From the NCBI RefSeq assembly GCF_903645315.1, contig NZ_CAHJXL010000001.1:62001-126000 (forward strand): DNA of 64,000 nucleotides, given 5' to 3'. The translations under genes and the position numbers were made by a program. Positions 53,304 through 62,717 of this stretch are shown in pieces. This stretch comes from Victivallis sp. Marseille-Q1083 (lineage in GTDB: Bacteria; Verrucomicrobiota; Lentisphaeria; Victivallales; Victivallaceae). Each line of letters starts with the position of its first letter. Within the stretch, counting starts at the first letter, position 1. Below the pieces are notes generated by a model. The model was not told where the DNA came from and made no database searches. It saw only the letters and a program-made list of their open reading frames with translations.

Positions 53304-54761
53304 TCAGGCGTCATAACTGCCGGACACCGTCCCGCCGCCCGCTTCCGACCAGACGGTATGAAAGAATTTGCCGCGCGGCGCGTCCGTCCGCTCATAGGTA
53401 TGCGCACCGAAATAATCGCGCTGCGCCTGAATCAGATTGGCGGCGGATTCCGCCGTGCGCAAACCGTCGTACCAATTGAGCGTCGCGCTCAACACCGGCG
53501 CCGCCACCCCGGACAGCGCCGCCGCCGCCGCCGTCCGGCGCCAGGCTTCCTGCCCTTCCGCCGCCGCCCGCCGGAAAAATTCATCCAGCAGCAGGTTGTC
53601 CAACTCCGGATTCCGCCGGTAAGCCGCAGTAATTTCATTGAGGAAAATGGCCCGGATAATGCAACCGCCGCGCCAGAGGCCGGCAATCCGGCCGTAATCC
53701 AACGGCCAGCCGAACTCTTTGGCCGCCCGCTTCAACAACTGGAAGCCCTGCGCGTAGACCGCAATTTTGGCGACATACAGCGCCGAACGGACCTGCGCCA
53801 GCCATTGGTCCGACACAGCCGCCGGACGCAGCGCCGGTCCCGGCAGCAGCCGGGCCGACATCTCCCGCCTCGCTTTGTCATCCGACAAGCTGCGCGCCTG
53901 CACCGCCTCGATGATACCGGAAAGCGGTACGCCCAATTCCAGCGCGCTGTCGGCAGTCCACCGCCCGGTTCCCTTCTGGCCGGCGCAATCCAGAATCACG
54001 TCGATCAGCGGTTTTTCGGTCACCGGATCGACTTTCCGCAGAATTTCCGCGGTAATTTCCAGCAGATAGCTGTTCAACGCGCCGCGGTTCCACTCCCCGA
54101 ACACCCCGGCGATCGCCTCCGGCGTCAGCTTGCCCATTTTCCGGAGCACTTCATACGTTTCGGCAATCAATTGCATATCGGCATATTCGATGCCGTTGTG
54201 AACCATCTTGACGTAATGACCCGCCCCATCCGGACCGATCCAGTCGCAACAGGGCAAATCGTCCGGCAACTGGGCGGCAATCGCCTGGAACATCTCCCGC
54301 AGCAGCGGCCAGGCCGCCGCCGAACCGCCGGGCATGATCGACGGACCGTTCAACGCCCCCAGCTCACCGCCGGAAATACCGGCGCCGACATACAGCAAAC
54401 CGGCCGCCTCCACTTTCCGAGTCCGCCGCCGGGTGTCGGTGTAATGGGAGTTGCCGCCGTCGATGACCACATCCCCCGGCTCCAGCAACGGCAGCAACTG
54501 GTCGATCAATTCATCCACCGCCGTGCCGGCCCGCACCATCATCATCACCCGGCGCGGCCGCTTCAGCGCCCGGACCAGTTCCGGCAACGACCGGCAACCG
54601 GCAATCGAGGGGGTTTTGCCGCGCCCGTTGACAAATTTTTCCACTTTGTCAACCGTGCGATTGAATACCGCCACCTGATAATGGTGGCCGGCCAGGTTCA
54701 TCACCAGGTTTTCCCCCATCACCGCCAACCCGATCAAACCGATATCACCCTGGAAATCCAT
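53304..54761 (-). CDS. gnd: 6-phosphogluconate dehydrogenase, decarboxylating (485 aa)
   Basis: Oxidises 6-phosphogluconate to ribulose 5-phosphate and CO2 with NADP (pentose phosphate pathway). The Rossmann loop GLIGLAVMGENLVMNLA, GAGISGGELGALNGPSIMPGG (substrate), the catalytic Lys in HYVKMVHNGIEY and GQKGTGRWTADSALELG match the long (about 480 residue) form. CAGGAGAAATTTTCT precedes the start. The intergenic region to topA (178 bases) contains divergent promoters that I could not place with confidence. Confidence 0.97.
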   Translation of the reverse strand: MDFQGDIGLIGLAVMGENLVMNLAGHHYQVAVFNRTVDKVEKFVNGRGKTPSIAGCRSLPELVRALKRPRRVMMMVRAGTAVDELIDQLLPLLEPGDVVIDGGNSHYTDTRRRTRKVEAAGLLYVGAGISGGELGALNGPSIMPGGSAAAWPLLREMFQAIAAQLPDDLPCCDWIGPDGAGHYVKMVHNGIEYADMQLIAETYEVLRKMGKLTPEAIAGVFGEWNRGALNSYLLEITAEILRKVDPVTEKPLIDVILDCAGQKGTGRWTADSALELGVPLSGIIEAVQARSLSDDKARREMSARLLPGPALRPAAVSDQWLAQVRSALYVAKIAVYAQGFQLLKRAAKEFGWPLDYGRIAGLWRGGCIIRAIFLNEITAAYRRNPELDNLLLDEFFRRAAAEGQEAWRRTAAAAALSGVAAPVLSATLNWYDGLRTAESAANLIQAQRDYFGAHTYERTDAPRGKFFHTVWSEAGGGTVSGSYDA

Positions 54762-54939
54762 TAGAAAATTTCTCCTGAAAAAAACTCATACGCGTTTCAT
54801 TTTGAGATTAATATAAACCGTCAAGGTTCAAAACCAACCTTAATTTGATGATTTTTATTAAAAATCTCTCCGGCAAACTTGACAGCATCGCAATCCTCAT
54901 GCAACGTAAAACGAAAAATAAACTTTCAACAGGTGGACA

Positions 54940-57438
54940 ATGGGTGAAAAACTTTTAATCGTCGAATCGCCGACCAAAGCACGGACGATCAGCAAGATGC
55001 TTGGCGGCGGTTATAAAATAATGGCTTCGATGGGACATGTCCGGGATTTGCCGGAGCGAACCTTCGGCGTCGATATCGAACACGACTTCGCGCCGCTCTA
55101 CACCGACACGCCGCGCAGTAAAAAAATTGTCAGCGAACTGAAAAGCGCCGCCAAAAAGGCCGACGCCATCTATCTGGCTCCCGACCCCGACCGCGAAGGC
55201 GAAGCGATCGCCTGGCATTTGAGCGAAGTGCTCCGGCCCTCTTATAAAGGAGAATTCAAACGGGTCACTTTCCATGAGATCACCCGCAGCGCCATCAACC
55301 GCGCGCTGTCCGAGGAAGGCTCGATCAATATGAATCTGGTCGATGCTCAGCAGGCCCGCCGGGTGCTGGACCGCATCGTCGGTTATCAGGTCAGCCCGCT
55401 GCTGTGGTCGAAGATCGCCAAAGGCATCAGCGCCGGCCGGGTCCAGTCGGTGGCGTTGCGCCTCGTCGTCGAACGGGAGCGGCAGGTCCTCGCCTTCGTG
55501 CCGGAGGAATACTGGGTGGTCTCGGTCCGGCTGCGGACCGACCGCGGCGAGGAATTCGAGGCGCGCCTGTTCAAAATCAACCGGGAAGATTTCCGTATTC
55601 CCGATGAAAAAAGCGGTCTGGCGCTGCTGGATAATTTGTCCGGCAGCGACTTCGCCATTCAGAAAATCACCTCGAGCGACCGCAAACGCCAGCCGCAGCC
55701 GCCTTTTACGACCAGTACGCTGCAGCAGGCGGCCAACAACACCTTGCATTACTCGGCGACCAATACGATGCGTTATGCCCAGCAGTTGTATGAAGGCGTC
55801 GACCTCGGCGACGGCAGCATGGTCGGGCTGATCACCTACATGCGTACCGACTCGGTCAACATCGCCAAGGAAGCGCAGGATGCCTGCCTGGCTTATATCA
55901 AAACGACGTTCGGTGCCGATTACACGCCGGAGCGGCCGAACCGCTACAAGAGCAAATCGTCGGCCCAGGAAGCGCACGAAGCGATCCGTCCCACCGACGT
56001 CACCCGGACGCCGGAATCGTTGTCCAGCGTGCTGGAAGGACCGCAATTGAAGCTGTACACGTTGATCTGGAAGCGCTTTGTCGCCAGCCAGATGGCGCCG
56101 GCGCTGCAGCGGCAGATGGCGGTCGACGTCAATGCCGTCGGCCGGGACCGGACCGACTATCTCTTCCGCGCCAATGCCAGCATCACTCTGTTTCCGGGTT
56201 TCACCAGGCTATATGCCGATACCAGAAAAAGCGACGATGCCGCCGGAATCGAACTGTTCGGCAAGCTGCAGGAAGGCGAACGCTGCCAGCCGGTCGATTT
56301 CGCCCGGGAGCAGAAATTCACCGAGCCGCCGCCGCGCTATACCGAAGCGACGCTGATCAAGGAGCTGGAAGAAAACGGCATCGGCCGGCCGTCCACCTAT
56401 GCGACGATTCTGCGCACCATTCAAAGCCGGGAGTACGTCAACCGGGATCAGGGCAAACTCATTCCGACCGAATTGGGTTTCCAAGTTTCCGATTTTCTGG
56501 TCGGGGTACTGCCGGAATTGTTCAAGGTCGATTTCACCTCCCACATGGAAACCGAACTGGATGAGATCGAGGCCGGCAGTTTGAAATGGACGGCGATGCT
56601 GCGGGAATTTTACAATCAATTCATTCCGTGGCTCAACCAGGCGAAAGTCGCCGGCGCGCCGGCCGCCGACCAGGTCAGCGGACTGCTCGAACGGCTGAGC
56701 CGAGTGGAGTTTCTGCCGCCGGAAAAACGCGGCAAACGCACTTATGACGACCGGAAATTCCTCAATTCGGTCAGCGGCAAATTCGAAACCGACCGGACCA
56801 TTTCCGCCAAACAATTCCAATCGCTGCTGGAGCTGGCGGTCAAATACCGCCGGCAGATACCCGATCTGGAGCAGCTCGCCGGGCAGCAGGGCTTCGACGC
56901 CGAATTGATCGAAGCGATTGCCCGGCAGAGCGCCATGGCGCAAAAGCAACTGGACAGCGCGGTTTCCGACGACAAAGCGGCGGAATACCGGGAAATTTTC
57001 GAAGCGTTCCAGAACGTCAACTGGGAAGAGCCGCAGACCAGACGGGGACGGACTTATGACGACAAAAAGTTCTTCAACTCCCTGAAAAACCAGGCGGAAT
57101 CCGGCAAAATGCTGTCGGAAAAACAGTTCGACGCCCTGCGGCGCCTCGCCGAAAAATACCGGGAACAGCTCGAAGCGCCGGAGCGCCTGACCCAGCTGCT
57201 GGCGCTGAAACCGGCCGACGCCGACGCCGCACCCGAACCGGCCGATGAAGAGTGCGCCGCCCTGATCCAGGGACTCGAAACGGTCTCCGCCTGGGCGGAG
57301 CCGACCACCAAAGGGCGCCGAACCTATGATGACAAGAGTTTCTTCCAGTCGCTGGCCGACCAATTCCACAAGGGGCGGAAGCTGAGCGACAAGCAACTGG
57401 CCGCTTTGAAAAAACTGGCCGGAAAATATTTGAAGTAA
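54940..57438 (+). CDS. topA: DNA topoisomerase I with a C-terminal triple repeat (832 aa)
   Basis: Relaxes negatively supercoiled DNA by cutting one strand. The Toprim domain (LIVESPTKARTISKML, LAPDPDREGEAIAWHL), the active-site Tyr in GLITYMRTDSVNIA and DAQQARRVLDRIVGYQVSPLLW are typical. After about residue 590 the zinc ribbons of E. coli TopA are replaced by three copies of a unit beginning at residues 597, 701 and 791 (RTYDDRKFLNS..., RTYDDKKFFNS..., RTYDDKSFFQS..., each with KQ..(A)L..LA.KY). No CxxC pairs exist in the whole C-terminus. It is a single gene with a weak ribosome binding site. Confidence 0.94.
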   Translation: MGEKLLIVESPTKARTISKMLGGGYKIMASMGHVRDLPERTFGVDIEHDFAPLYTDTPRSKKIVSELKSAAKKADAIYLAPDPDREGEAIAWHLSEVLRPSYKGEFKRVTFHEITRSAINRALSEEGSINMNLVDAQQARRVLDRIVGYQVSPLLWSKIAKGISAGRVQSVALRLVVERERQVLAFVPEEYWVVSVRLRTDRGEEFEARLFKINREDFRIPDEKSGLALLDNLSGSDFAIQKITSSDRKRQPQPPFTTSTLQQAANNTLHYSATNTMRYAQQLYEGVDLGDGSMVGLITYMRTDSVNIAKEAQDACLAYIKTTFGADYTPERPNRYKSKSSAQEAHEAIRPTDVTRTPESLSSVLEGPQLKLYTLIWKRFVASQMAPALQRQMAVDVNAVGRDRTDYLFRANASITLFPGFTRLYADTRKSDDAAGIELFGKLQEGERCQPVDFAREQKFTEPPPRYTEATLIKELEENGIGRPSTYATILRTIQSREYVNRDQGKLIPTELGFQVSDFLVGVLPELFKVDFTSHMETELDEIEAGSLKWTAMLREFYNQFIPWLNQAKVAGAPAADQVSGLLERLSRVEFLPPEKRGKRTYDDRKFLNSVSGKFETDRTISAKQFQSLLELAVKYRRQIPDLEQLAGQQGFDAELIEAIARQSAMAQKQLDSAVSDDKAAEYREIFEAFQNVNWEEPQTRRGRTYDDKKFFNSLKNQAESGKMLSEKQFDALRRLAEKYREQLEAPERLTQLLALKPADADAAPEPADEECAALIQGLETVSAWAEPTTKGRRTYDDKSFFQSLADQFHKGRKLSDKQLAALKKLAGKYLK

Positions 57439-57666
57439 CCGCCGCGTTCCTTTGTTTTGAGGGGCGCCGGCCGCCGGATCTTCCGCCGCAAACTGATTTG
57501 AGTTCTTCCAAGCCGGCTTGCGGCGGGACGCTGTTTTACCCCGTCTCGCCGGGGTTGAAAAGCGTCGTTTTCTCCGTAAATTCGCTGGCAACTTCCGCAA
57601 ACGGTGATATAGTATGGGATAGCGTTATTCATTTCATTATTCAATAGTGACGAAGGAGCAACCACG

Positions 57667-58749
57667 ATGGATATGTACAATTTCAGCGCCGGTCCGGCCA
57701 TGCTGCCGCGCGAAGTGATGAAAAAAGCCCAGGAAGAATTCTGCAACTATCGGAATTCCGGCAGTGGAATCATGGAATTGTCGCACCGTGGTTCCCTCTT
57801 CACCGAAGTGATCGAGCGGGCCGAACAGAATATCCGCGACCTGATGAACATCAGCGACGATTACGCCGTCATCTTCGTCCAGGGCGGCGCCAGCATGCAG
57901 TTCTGCATGATTCCGATGAACCTGCTGCCAGCCGGCGCCACCGCCGATTACGCCGACACCGGCGTCTGGGGCGCCAAGGCGGCCAAGGAAGCCAAATTGT
58001 TCGGCAACGTCAATCTGGCCTGCAGCAGCAAAGAGACTAAATACGATCATATTCCGGCTTTCGGCGAATGGAAGCGGACTGCCGGCGCCGCCTATCTGCA
58101 CATCACCAGCAACAATACGGTGGCCGGCACCCAGTATCATCAGTTCCCGGAAGTGATCGACGGCGTGCCGATGCTGGCGGACATGTCCAGCGACATCATG
58201 TCGCGCGTCATCAATGTCAACGATTTCGGCCTGATCTATGCCGGGGCGCAGAAGAACCTCGGTCCCAGCGGAATGGCGTTGGTCATCATCCGCAAGGATC
58301 TGGCGGAGCGGACGCCGGCAAACGTGCCGACCATGCTGCGTTACAATACCTATATCGAGAACAAGTCGCTGTTCAACACGCCGCCGACTTTCGCCATCTA
58401 CATGCTGGCGCTGGTCACCGACCATTTCAAAGCGATGGGCGGCATCGGTGAAATCGAAAAGATCAACGACGCCAAAGCGGCAAAGCTCTATGACGTGCTG
58501 GATTCCTCCGATTACTACCGCAGCCCGGTGGCCAGGGACAGCCGTTCGAACATGAACGTCGTCTGGCGGATGCCGACCGAAGAACTGGAAGCCAAATTCA
58601 TCAAGGAAGCGGCAGCCCAGGGGATGACCGGCCTCAAGGGGCACCGGCTGGTCGGCGGCTTGCGCGCCAGCATTTACAATGCGATGCCGATGTCCGGTAT
58701 CGATAAGCTGATCGCCTTCATGCGCGATTTCGAAAAGAACAACGGTTAA
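57667..58749 (+). CDS. serC: Phosphoserine aminotransferase (360 aa)
   Basis: Makes phosphoserine from phosphohydroxypyruvate and glutamate (serine biosynthesis; also in vitamin B6 synthesis). MYNFSAGPAMLPREVMKKAQEEF and ELSHRGSLF start the family sequence; the PLP Lys196 is in YAGAQKNLGPSGMALVII. The family length is 360. AAGGAG precedes ATG 57667. It is followed by a terminator-like hairpin, then the radical SAM gene. Confidence 0.97.
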   Translation: MDMYNFSAGPAMLPREVMKKAQEEFCNYRNSGSGIMELSHRGSLFTEVIERAEQNIRDLMNISDDYAVIFVQGGASMQFCMIPMNLLPAGATADYADTGVWGAKAAKEAKLFGNVNLACSSKETKYDHIPAFGEWKRTAGAAYLHITSNNTVAGTQYHQFPEVIDGVPMLADMSSDIMSRVINVNDFGLIYAGAQKNLGPSGMALVIIRKDLAERTPANVPTMLRYNTYIENKSLFNTPPTFAIYMLALVTDHFKAMGGIGEIEKINDAKAAKLYDVLDSSDYYRSPVARDSRSNMNVVWRMPTEELEAKFIKEAAAQGMTGLKGHRLVGGLRASIYNAMPMSGIDKLIAFMRDFEKNNG

Positions 58750-58763
58750 GCGTTTTTTTCGGC

Positions 58764-58799
58764 ACCGGCAGAGGGCGACCGTTCTGCCGGTATTTTTTT
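58764..58799 (+). terminator. Terminator between serC and the radical SAM gene
   Basis: ACCGGCAGA and its complement form a 9-bp stem with a 10-base loop, followed by ATTTTTTT. The last T lies two bases from the AAGGAGG ribosome binding site of the next gene, so it may also act as an attenuator. Confidence 0.85.
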
Positions 58800-58814
58800 G
58801 CAAGGAGGAAGCCA

Positions 58815-59705
58815 ATGTCCAGCGACACCGTCTCTTTACACGAAGCGGGATTTTACCGCCGGCAAACGGCGGAGCGGCTCGAATGCCTGCTTTGTCCGCG
58901 GCATTGCGTCATCCACGACAACAGCAGCGGTTTCTGCCGGGTGCGGGTCAATCACGGCGGCGTCCTGTATGCGCTGACCTACGGCTATCCGGTCGCACTG
59001 CACAATGACCCGATCGAGAAGAAGCCGCTGGCCCGTTTTCAGCCGGGCAGCCGCAGCTTTTCGATCGGCACTTTCGGCTGCAACATGGATTGCGCCTTCT
59101 GCCAGAACGACACGCTGTCGCACGGCACTTACAACGAACGCTTCCAGCCGAATTATATCGAGCCGCAGGCGATCGTCGAGCAGGCCTTCAAAGAGCGTTG
59201 CGCATCGATCGCCTTCACGTACAACGAACCGACCGTTTTCATCGAATATGCGATGGACATCGCCCGGCTGGCCCGGCGGCACAATTTGAAAACCGTGCTG
59301 GTATCCAACGGCTACATCACCCCGGCGGCGGCGCAGGAATTCTATCCGCTGATCGACGCGGCCAACATCGACGTCAAAGCGTTTTCCGAGCGATTTTACG
59401 AAGAGATGACCAACAGCCGGCTCGCCGTCGTCCTGGATGCCGTCGAATCGCTTTTCCGCCTCGGCATCCACCTGGAGCTGACCACGCTGGTCATTCCCGG
59501 CTACAATGACGCGCCGGAGGAAATCGACGCTTACCTGAACTGGGTGGAACGCCATTTGAGCTGCGAAGTGCCGCTCCATTTCAACGCGTTCCATCCGGCT
59601 TACAAGTGCCTGAACATTCCCCGGACGCCACGGGAAACCCTGGAATTGATTCGCGACCGCGCTGTCGAGCGCGGTTTCCGCGCCGTGTATCTCGGCAATA
59701 TTTAA
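58815..59705 (+). CDS. AmrS-type radical SAM enzyme, shortened at the C-terminus (296 aa)
   Basis: A radical SAM protein of the AmmeMemoRadiSam group. CLLCPRHCVI (N-terminal Cys pair), the cluster motif GTFGCNMDCAFCQN (Cys-x3-Cys-x2-Cys) and ASIAFTYNEPTVFIEY are diagnostic. The family usually has 330-350 residues and ends with a four-Cys ribbon; here it stops at YLGNI, so the ribbon is missing. A partner AMMECR1/MEMO gene was not found in the window. The reaction of the family is unknown. AAGGAGG precedes ATG 58815. ligA follows by 23 bases. Confidence 0.85.
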   Translation: MSSDTVSLHEAGFYRRQTAERLECLLCPRHCVIHDNSSGFCRVRVNHGGVLYALTYGYPVALHNDPIEKKPLARFQPGSRSFSIGTFGCNMDCAFCQNDTLSHGTYNERFQPNYIEPQAIVEQAFKERCASIAFTYNEPTVFIEYAMDIARLARRHNLKTVLVSNGYITPAAAQEFYPLIDAANIDVKAFSERFYEEMTNSRLAVVLDAVESLFRLGIHLELTTLVIPGYNDAPEEIDAYLNWVERHLSCEVPLHFNAFHPAYKCLNIPRTPRETLELIRDRAVERGFRAVYLGNI

Positions 59706-59728
59706 GCGCAGTCAAGGAGCAGACCGCC

Positions 59729-61636
59729 ATGATCGACGATTCTATCGACTTTGATGTTCAAAAACTCAATGAAGCCGAATTGGCGGAGCTGATTGAGCAT
59801 CACAACCAACTTTATTGGAGCCGCGGCGAACCGGAAATCAGCGACGAGCGTTACGATCAACTGCTGATGGCGCTGCGTCATTTCAATCCGCAGCATCCGC
59901 TGCTGGAGGCGGTCAACGCGCCGGCGGTGGCCAGCAGCGGCAAAGTGCACCATCCCCGGCCGATGCTCTCGCTCGACAAAGCCTATTCACTCGAAGAGGT
60001 GCTCGAGTGGGCCGGCAAATACGCCCGCTCCATGACCGAAGCCTTTCTGGTGGAACCGAAATATGACGGGATTTCCGCCCGTTACGCCGATGGCGTCCTG
60101 GCGACGCGCGGCGACGGTTTCGACGGTGAAAACATCTCCGACAAACTGCCGCTCATCGAGCTGGAAGCGCCGAATTATCGCGGGCCGCTCGACCGGCCGG
60201 CCCGCGGCGAAATCGTCATCCGCGACGACGATTTCCAACAGCTCTACTCCCGGATCGTCCGCAAAGGCGGCGGCCATTACAAAAATTCGCGCAATGCAGT
60301 AGCCGGCATCATGGGACTGAAGGACATTGCGCCGATGGAACAGCAGCAGGCCAAACTGACGCTGGTCGATTACGACCTGATCAGTTATTCGGTGACTTTT
60401 GCCGAACTGGCCGGCCGCTGGCCGGAGCTGCTGGCCGAAATCGAGGCCCTGCCCTACCCGATGGACGGCATCGTCATCAAACTGGCCGATCAGGAATACA
60501 GCGACTCGCTGGGCGACACCGCGCACCATCCGCGCGGCCAGATCGCCTTCAAATTCAGCGGCATCCGGCGCGAAAGCGTCATCCGCGCCATCGAATGGAG
60601 TTTCGGCAAGAACAATCTGACGCCGGTGGCGGAAATCGATCCGGTGGAAATCGGCGGCGTGACCATTCAGCGCGCCACACTGCACAATGTACAGAATATT
60701 CTCGATCACGATATCGAGGTCAACGACCAGGTCATCGTCGAACGGGCCGGCGACGTCATTCCCTATATCGTCAGCGCCACGCCCGGCGAAGGGCGTTACA
60801 GCAATATTCCGACCCATTGCCCCAGTTGCGGTGCGTTGCTGGAACGGCGCGGACCGGAATTGTGCTGCGTCAATCCGGACTGTTTCGAAAGCAACCTGCA
60901 GAAGCTGGCGGCGGCGGTCAAAAATATCGGCATCGAACAGTTGGGCGAGCCGACGCTGCGGAATATGATGACCCAACTCCACGTCCGCAAGCTCAGCGAT
61001 ATTTTCCGGCTGACCGCCAAGGAGCTGCTGCAGCTGGAGGCCTTCGGCCAGAAAAAAACCGAAAATCTGTTGAAAGAGATCGCCGCCGCCCGGCAGGTTC
61101 CGGATCATCAGTTGCTGGCGGCGCTGAACATCCCGAACGTCGGTCCGAACGTCGCCAAACTGCTGCTCGCCGATCATACGCTCGCCGAACTCGGTTCGAT
61201 GGCGCTCGAAGAGCTGCAGGACATCGCCGGCATCGGTCCGGAACGCGCCAGGGCAATTCACCGCACTCTGCGCGACCAGGCCGGCTTCATCGCCGAACTG
61301 CTCGAATGCGTCACCGTCGTCCACGCCGGCAAGAGTGAAAACCGGCCGACCGTCTGTTTTACCGGCAAAATGCCGGAAAAACGCTCCTATTACGAGGATC
61401 TGGCCCGGCAGCACGGCCTGGCACCGGTCGATTCGGTCACCAGAGAGTTATCGCTGCTGGTAGCCGCCGATCCGGCCGCCGCCGGCGGTAAGCTGGCCAA
61501 AGCACGCAAACTGGATATCAAAATCGTCTCGCTGGAGGATTTTCTGGCGCGGCCGGAACAACCGGCAACGCCAATTGAAACGGAATCCCCGGTCCCGGCG
61601 GCCGAAGAGCCGGAACAACTCCGGTTCGGATTCTGA
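59729..61636 (+). CDS. ligA: NAD-dependent DNA ligase, divergent (635 aa)
   Basis: Seals DNA nicks with NAD. Domain Ia (GEPEISDERYDQLL) and the adenylated Lys111 in EPKYDGISARYADG are present, with the OB fold, a four-Cys zinc finger (CPSCGALLERRGPELCC...), helix-hairpin-helix repeats (LLAALNIPNVGPNVAKLLL) and a C-terminal BRCT domain (ENRPTVCFTGKMP). Length is slightly short of 670. Several family blocks are altered: the SPTxxVG block after domain Ia is absent and the usual NPRNAAAGSLRQ is NSRNAVAGIMGL. ATG 59729 follows AAGGAG. It could be the main ligase or a paralogue. Confidence 0.9.
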   Translation: MIDDSIDFDVQKLNEAELAELIEHHNQLYWSRGEPEISDERYDQLLMALRHFNPQHPLLEAVNAPAVASSGKVHHPRPMLSLDKAYSLEEVLEWAGKYARSMTEAFLVEPKYDGISARYADGVLATRGDGFDGENISDKLPLIELEAPNYRGPLDRPARGEIVIRDDDFQQLYSRIVRKGGGHYKNSRNAVAGIMGLKDIAPMEQQQAKLTLVDYDLISYSVTFAELAGRWPELLAEIEALPYPMDGIVIKLADQEYSDSLGDTAHHPRGQIAFKFSGIRRESVIRAIEWSFGKNNLTPVAEIDPVEIGGVTIQRATLHNVQNILDHDIEVNDQVIVERAGDVIPYIVSATPGEGRYSNIPTHCPSCGALLERRGPELCCVNPDCFESNLQKLAAAVKNIGIEQLGEPTLRNMMTQLHVRKLSDIFRLTAKELLQLEAFGQKKTENLLKEIAAARQVPDHQLLAALNIPNVGPNVAKLLLADHTLAELGSMALEELQDIAGIGPERARAIHRTLRDQAGFIAELLECVTVVHAGKSENRPTVCFTGKMPEKRSYYEDLARQHGLAPVDSVTRELSLLVAADPAAAGGKLAKARKLDIKIVSLEDFLARPEQPATPIETESPVPAAEEPEQLRFGF

Positions 61637-61730
61637 AAGCGGCAGAACCGGCGCGCAGGTTCGCCCCGGCGGCATGAAATGAAGCCGTCCCGCTCTGAAT
61701 GCGGAACTGCATAACGCTTCTCGGCCGGAC

Positions 61731-62693
61731 TCAATGCCGCCGGCGGCCGACGACGTCTTTCGACCGGCGGACCGCCCGCCATTTGACGATTGCCAGGCCA
61801 ACGAAAGCAACCGCCCCGAAAACCAGCAAGGCCGGCGACAGGAACGTCATCAGCCCTTCCCGGGAAGCCAGACGGGTGAAAAAACGTCCGCTCTTCAATG
61901 CCTTGCGCCGCTGTTCTTCCGCCTGCACCTGCAAAGTCTGCCCCCGCCGTTGAAATTCCAGCCTGGACAACAACTTGGGTGACAGCAGATTCTCCGGTGT
62001 GGCAAACCAATCCGGCTGGAACCGCGGCATTTTTTCCAATTTGCCGCGTTCCGCTTCATAAATCAACTTGCCGGCCCGGTTGTAGTGCCGGCGGCAATAC
62101 AGGATATTATCCTCCCGGCCGACCCAGAAATCCCGGATGAACGGACGCCGTTTGTTGAATTCACTGCCGGCATTTTCCACTTCATTAAGCGGAACTTGCG
62201 ACATCGACGCCACCAGAATCGTATCATCCGGATCGGTCACCGTGATCCGGTAGCAGGGAATACTGCGGTAACTGTCCTCGGTTGCGGTAAATCGACAATC
62301 GTAAAATTCCGCCTTATTCAACGGCGTTTCCATCACTTCCGGCCGGGCCAGAATCAAAACCTCGTGAATAGCCGCGGCTACGCCGTCGATGATGCCGTAC
62401 TGGCCGGAATCATTCTGAATGTAAGTCTCCTTCAAGTGCCCTTGCTCATAGAATTCCAGCCGCTGGCGCGTTTGACCATCCGGGTCAACTTGGCGAAAAT
62501 ATTTCGCCGTCAGCGCCGGATTGTGGAGATCCAGCCGCTCCACTTCGGCAATATAGGAAAATTGCGGCGAAACCGCAAAGGATTTCGCCAGCAGGGCCTT
62601 GCCGTCCGGCTCTCCGGCAGTTTCTCCCCGGCCGGCAGCCATCAGCAAAAGGACCGTCACCATGCCGCAAAATAATTTCAGCGTCCCGATCAT
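61731..62693 (-). CDS. Envelope protein with signal peptide and C-terminal helix, LolA/RseB-like (320 aa)
   Basis: An N-terminal signal (LKLFCGMVTVLLLMAAGRG) and a C-terminal membrane helix (LSPALLVFGAVAFVGLAIVKW, followed by basic RRSKDVVGRRRH) place the middle of the protein in the periplasm. The middle (about 35-200, FSYIAEVERLDLHNPALTAKYFRQVDPDGQTRQRLEFYEQGHL) is in the LolA/MucB-type beta pattern, often used for sensing or carrying lipids. The ribosome binding site GGAGCGGGGAAAT precedes ATG 62693. It is the third gene of a three-gene unit. Confidence 0.55.
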   Translation of the reverse strand: MIGTLKLFCGMVTVLLLMAAGRGETAGEPDGKALLAKSFAVSPQFSYIAEVERLDLHNPALTAKYFRQVDPDGQTRQRLEFYEQGHLKETYIQNDSGQYGIIDGVAAAIHEVLILARPEVMETPLNKAEFYDCRFTATEDSYRSIPCYRITVTDPDDTILVASMSQVPLNEVENAGSEFNKRRPFIRDFWVGREDNILYCRRHYNRAGKLIYEAERGKLEKMPRFQPDWFATPENLLSPKLLSRLEFQRRGQTLQVQAEEQRRKALKSGRFFTRLASREGLMTFLSPALLVFGAVAFVGLAIVKWRAVRRSKDVVGRRRH

Positions 62694-62717
62694 ATTTCCC
62701 CGCTCCGTCCTGTCAAT

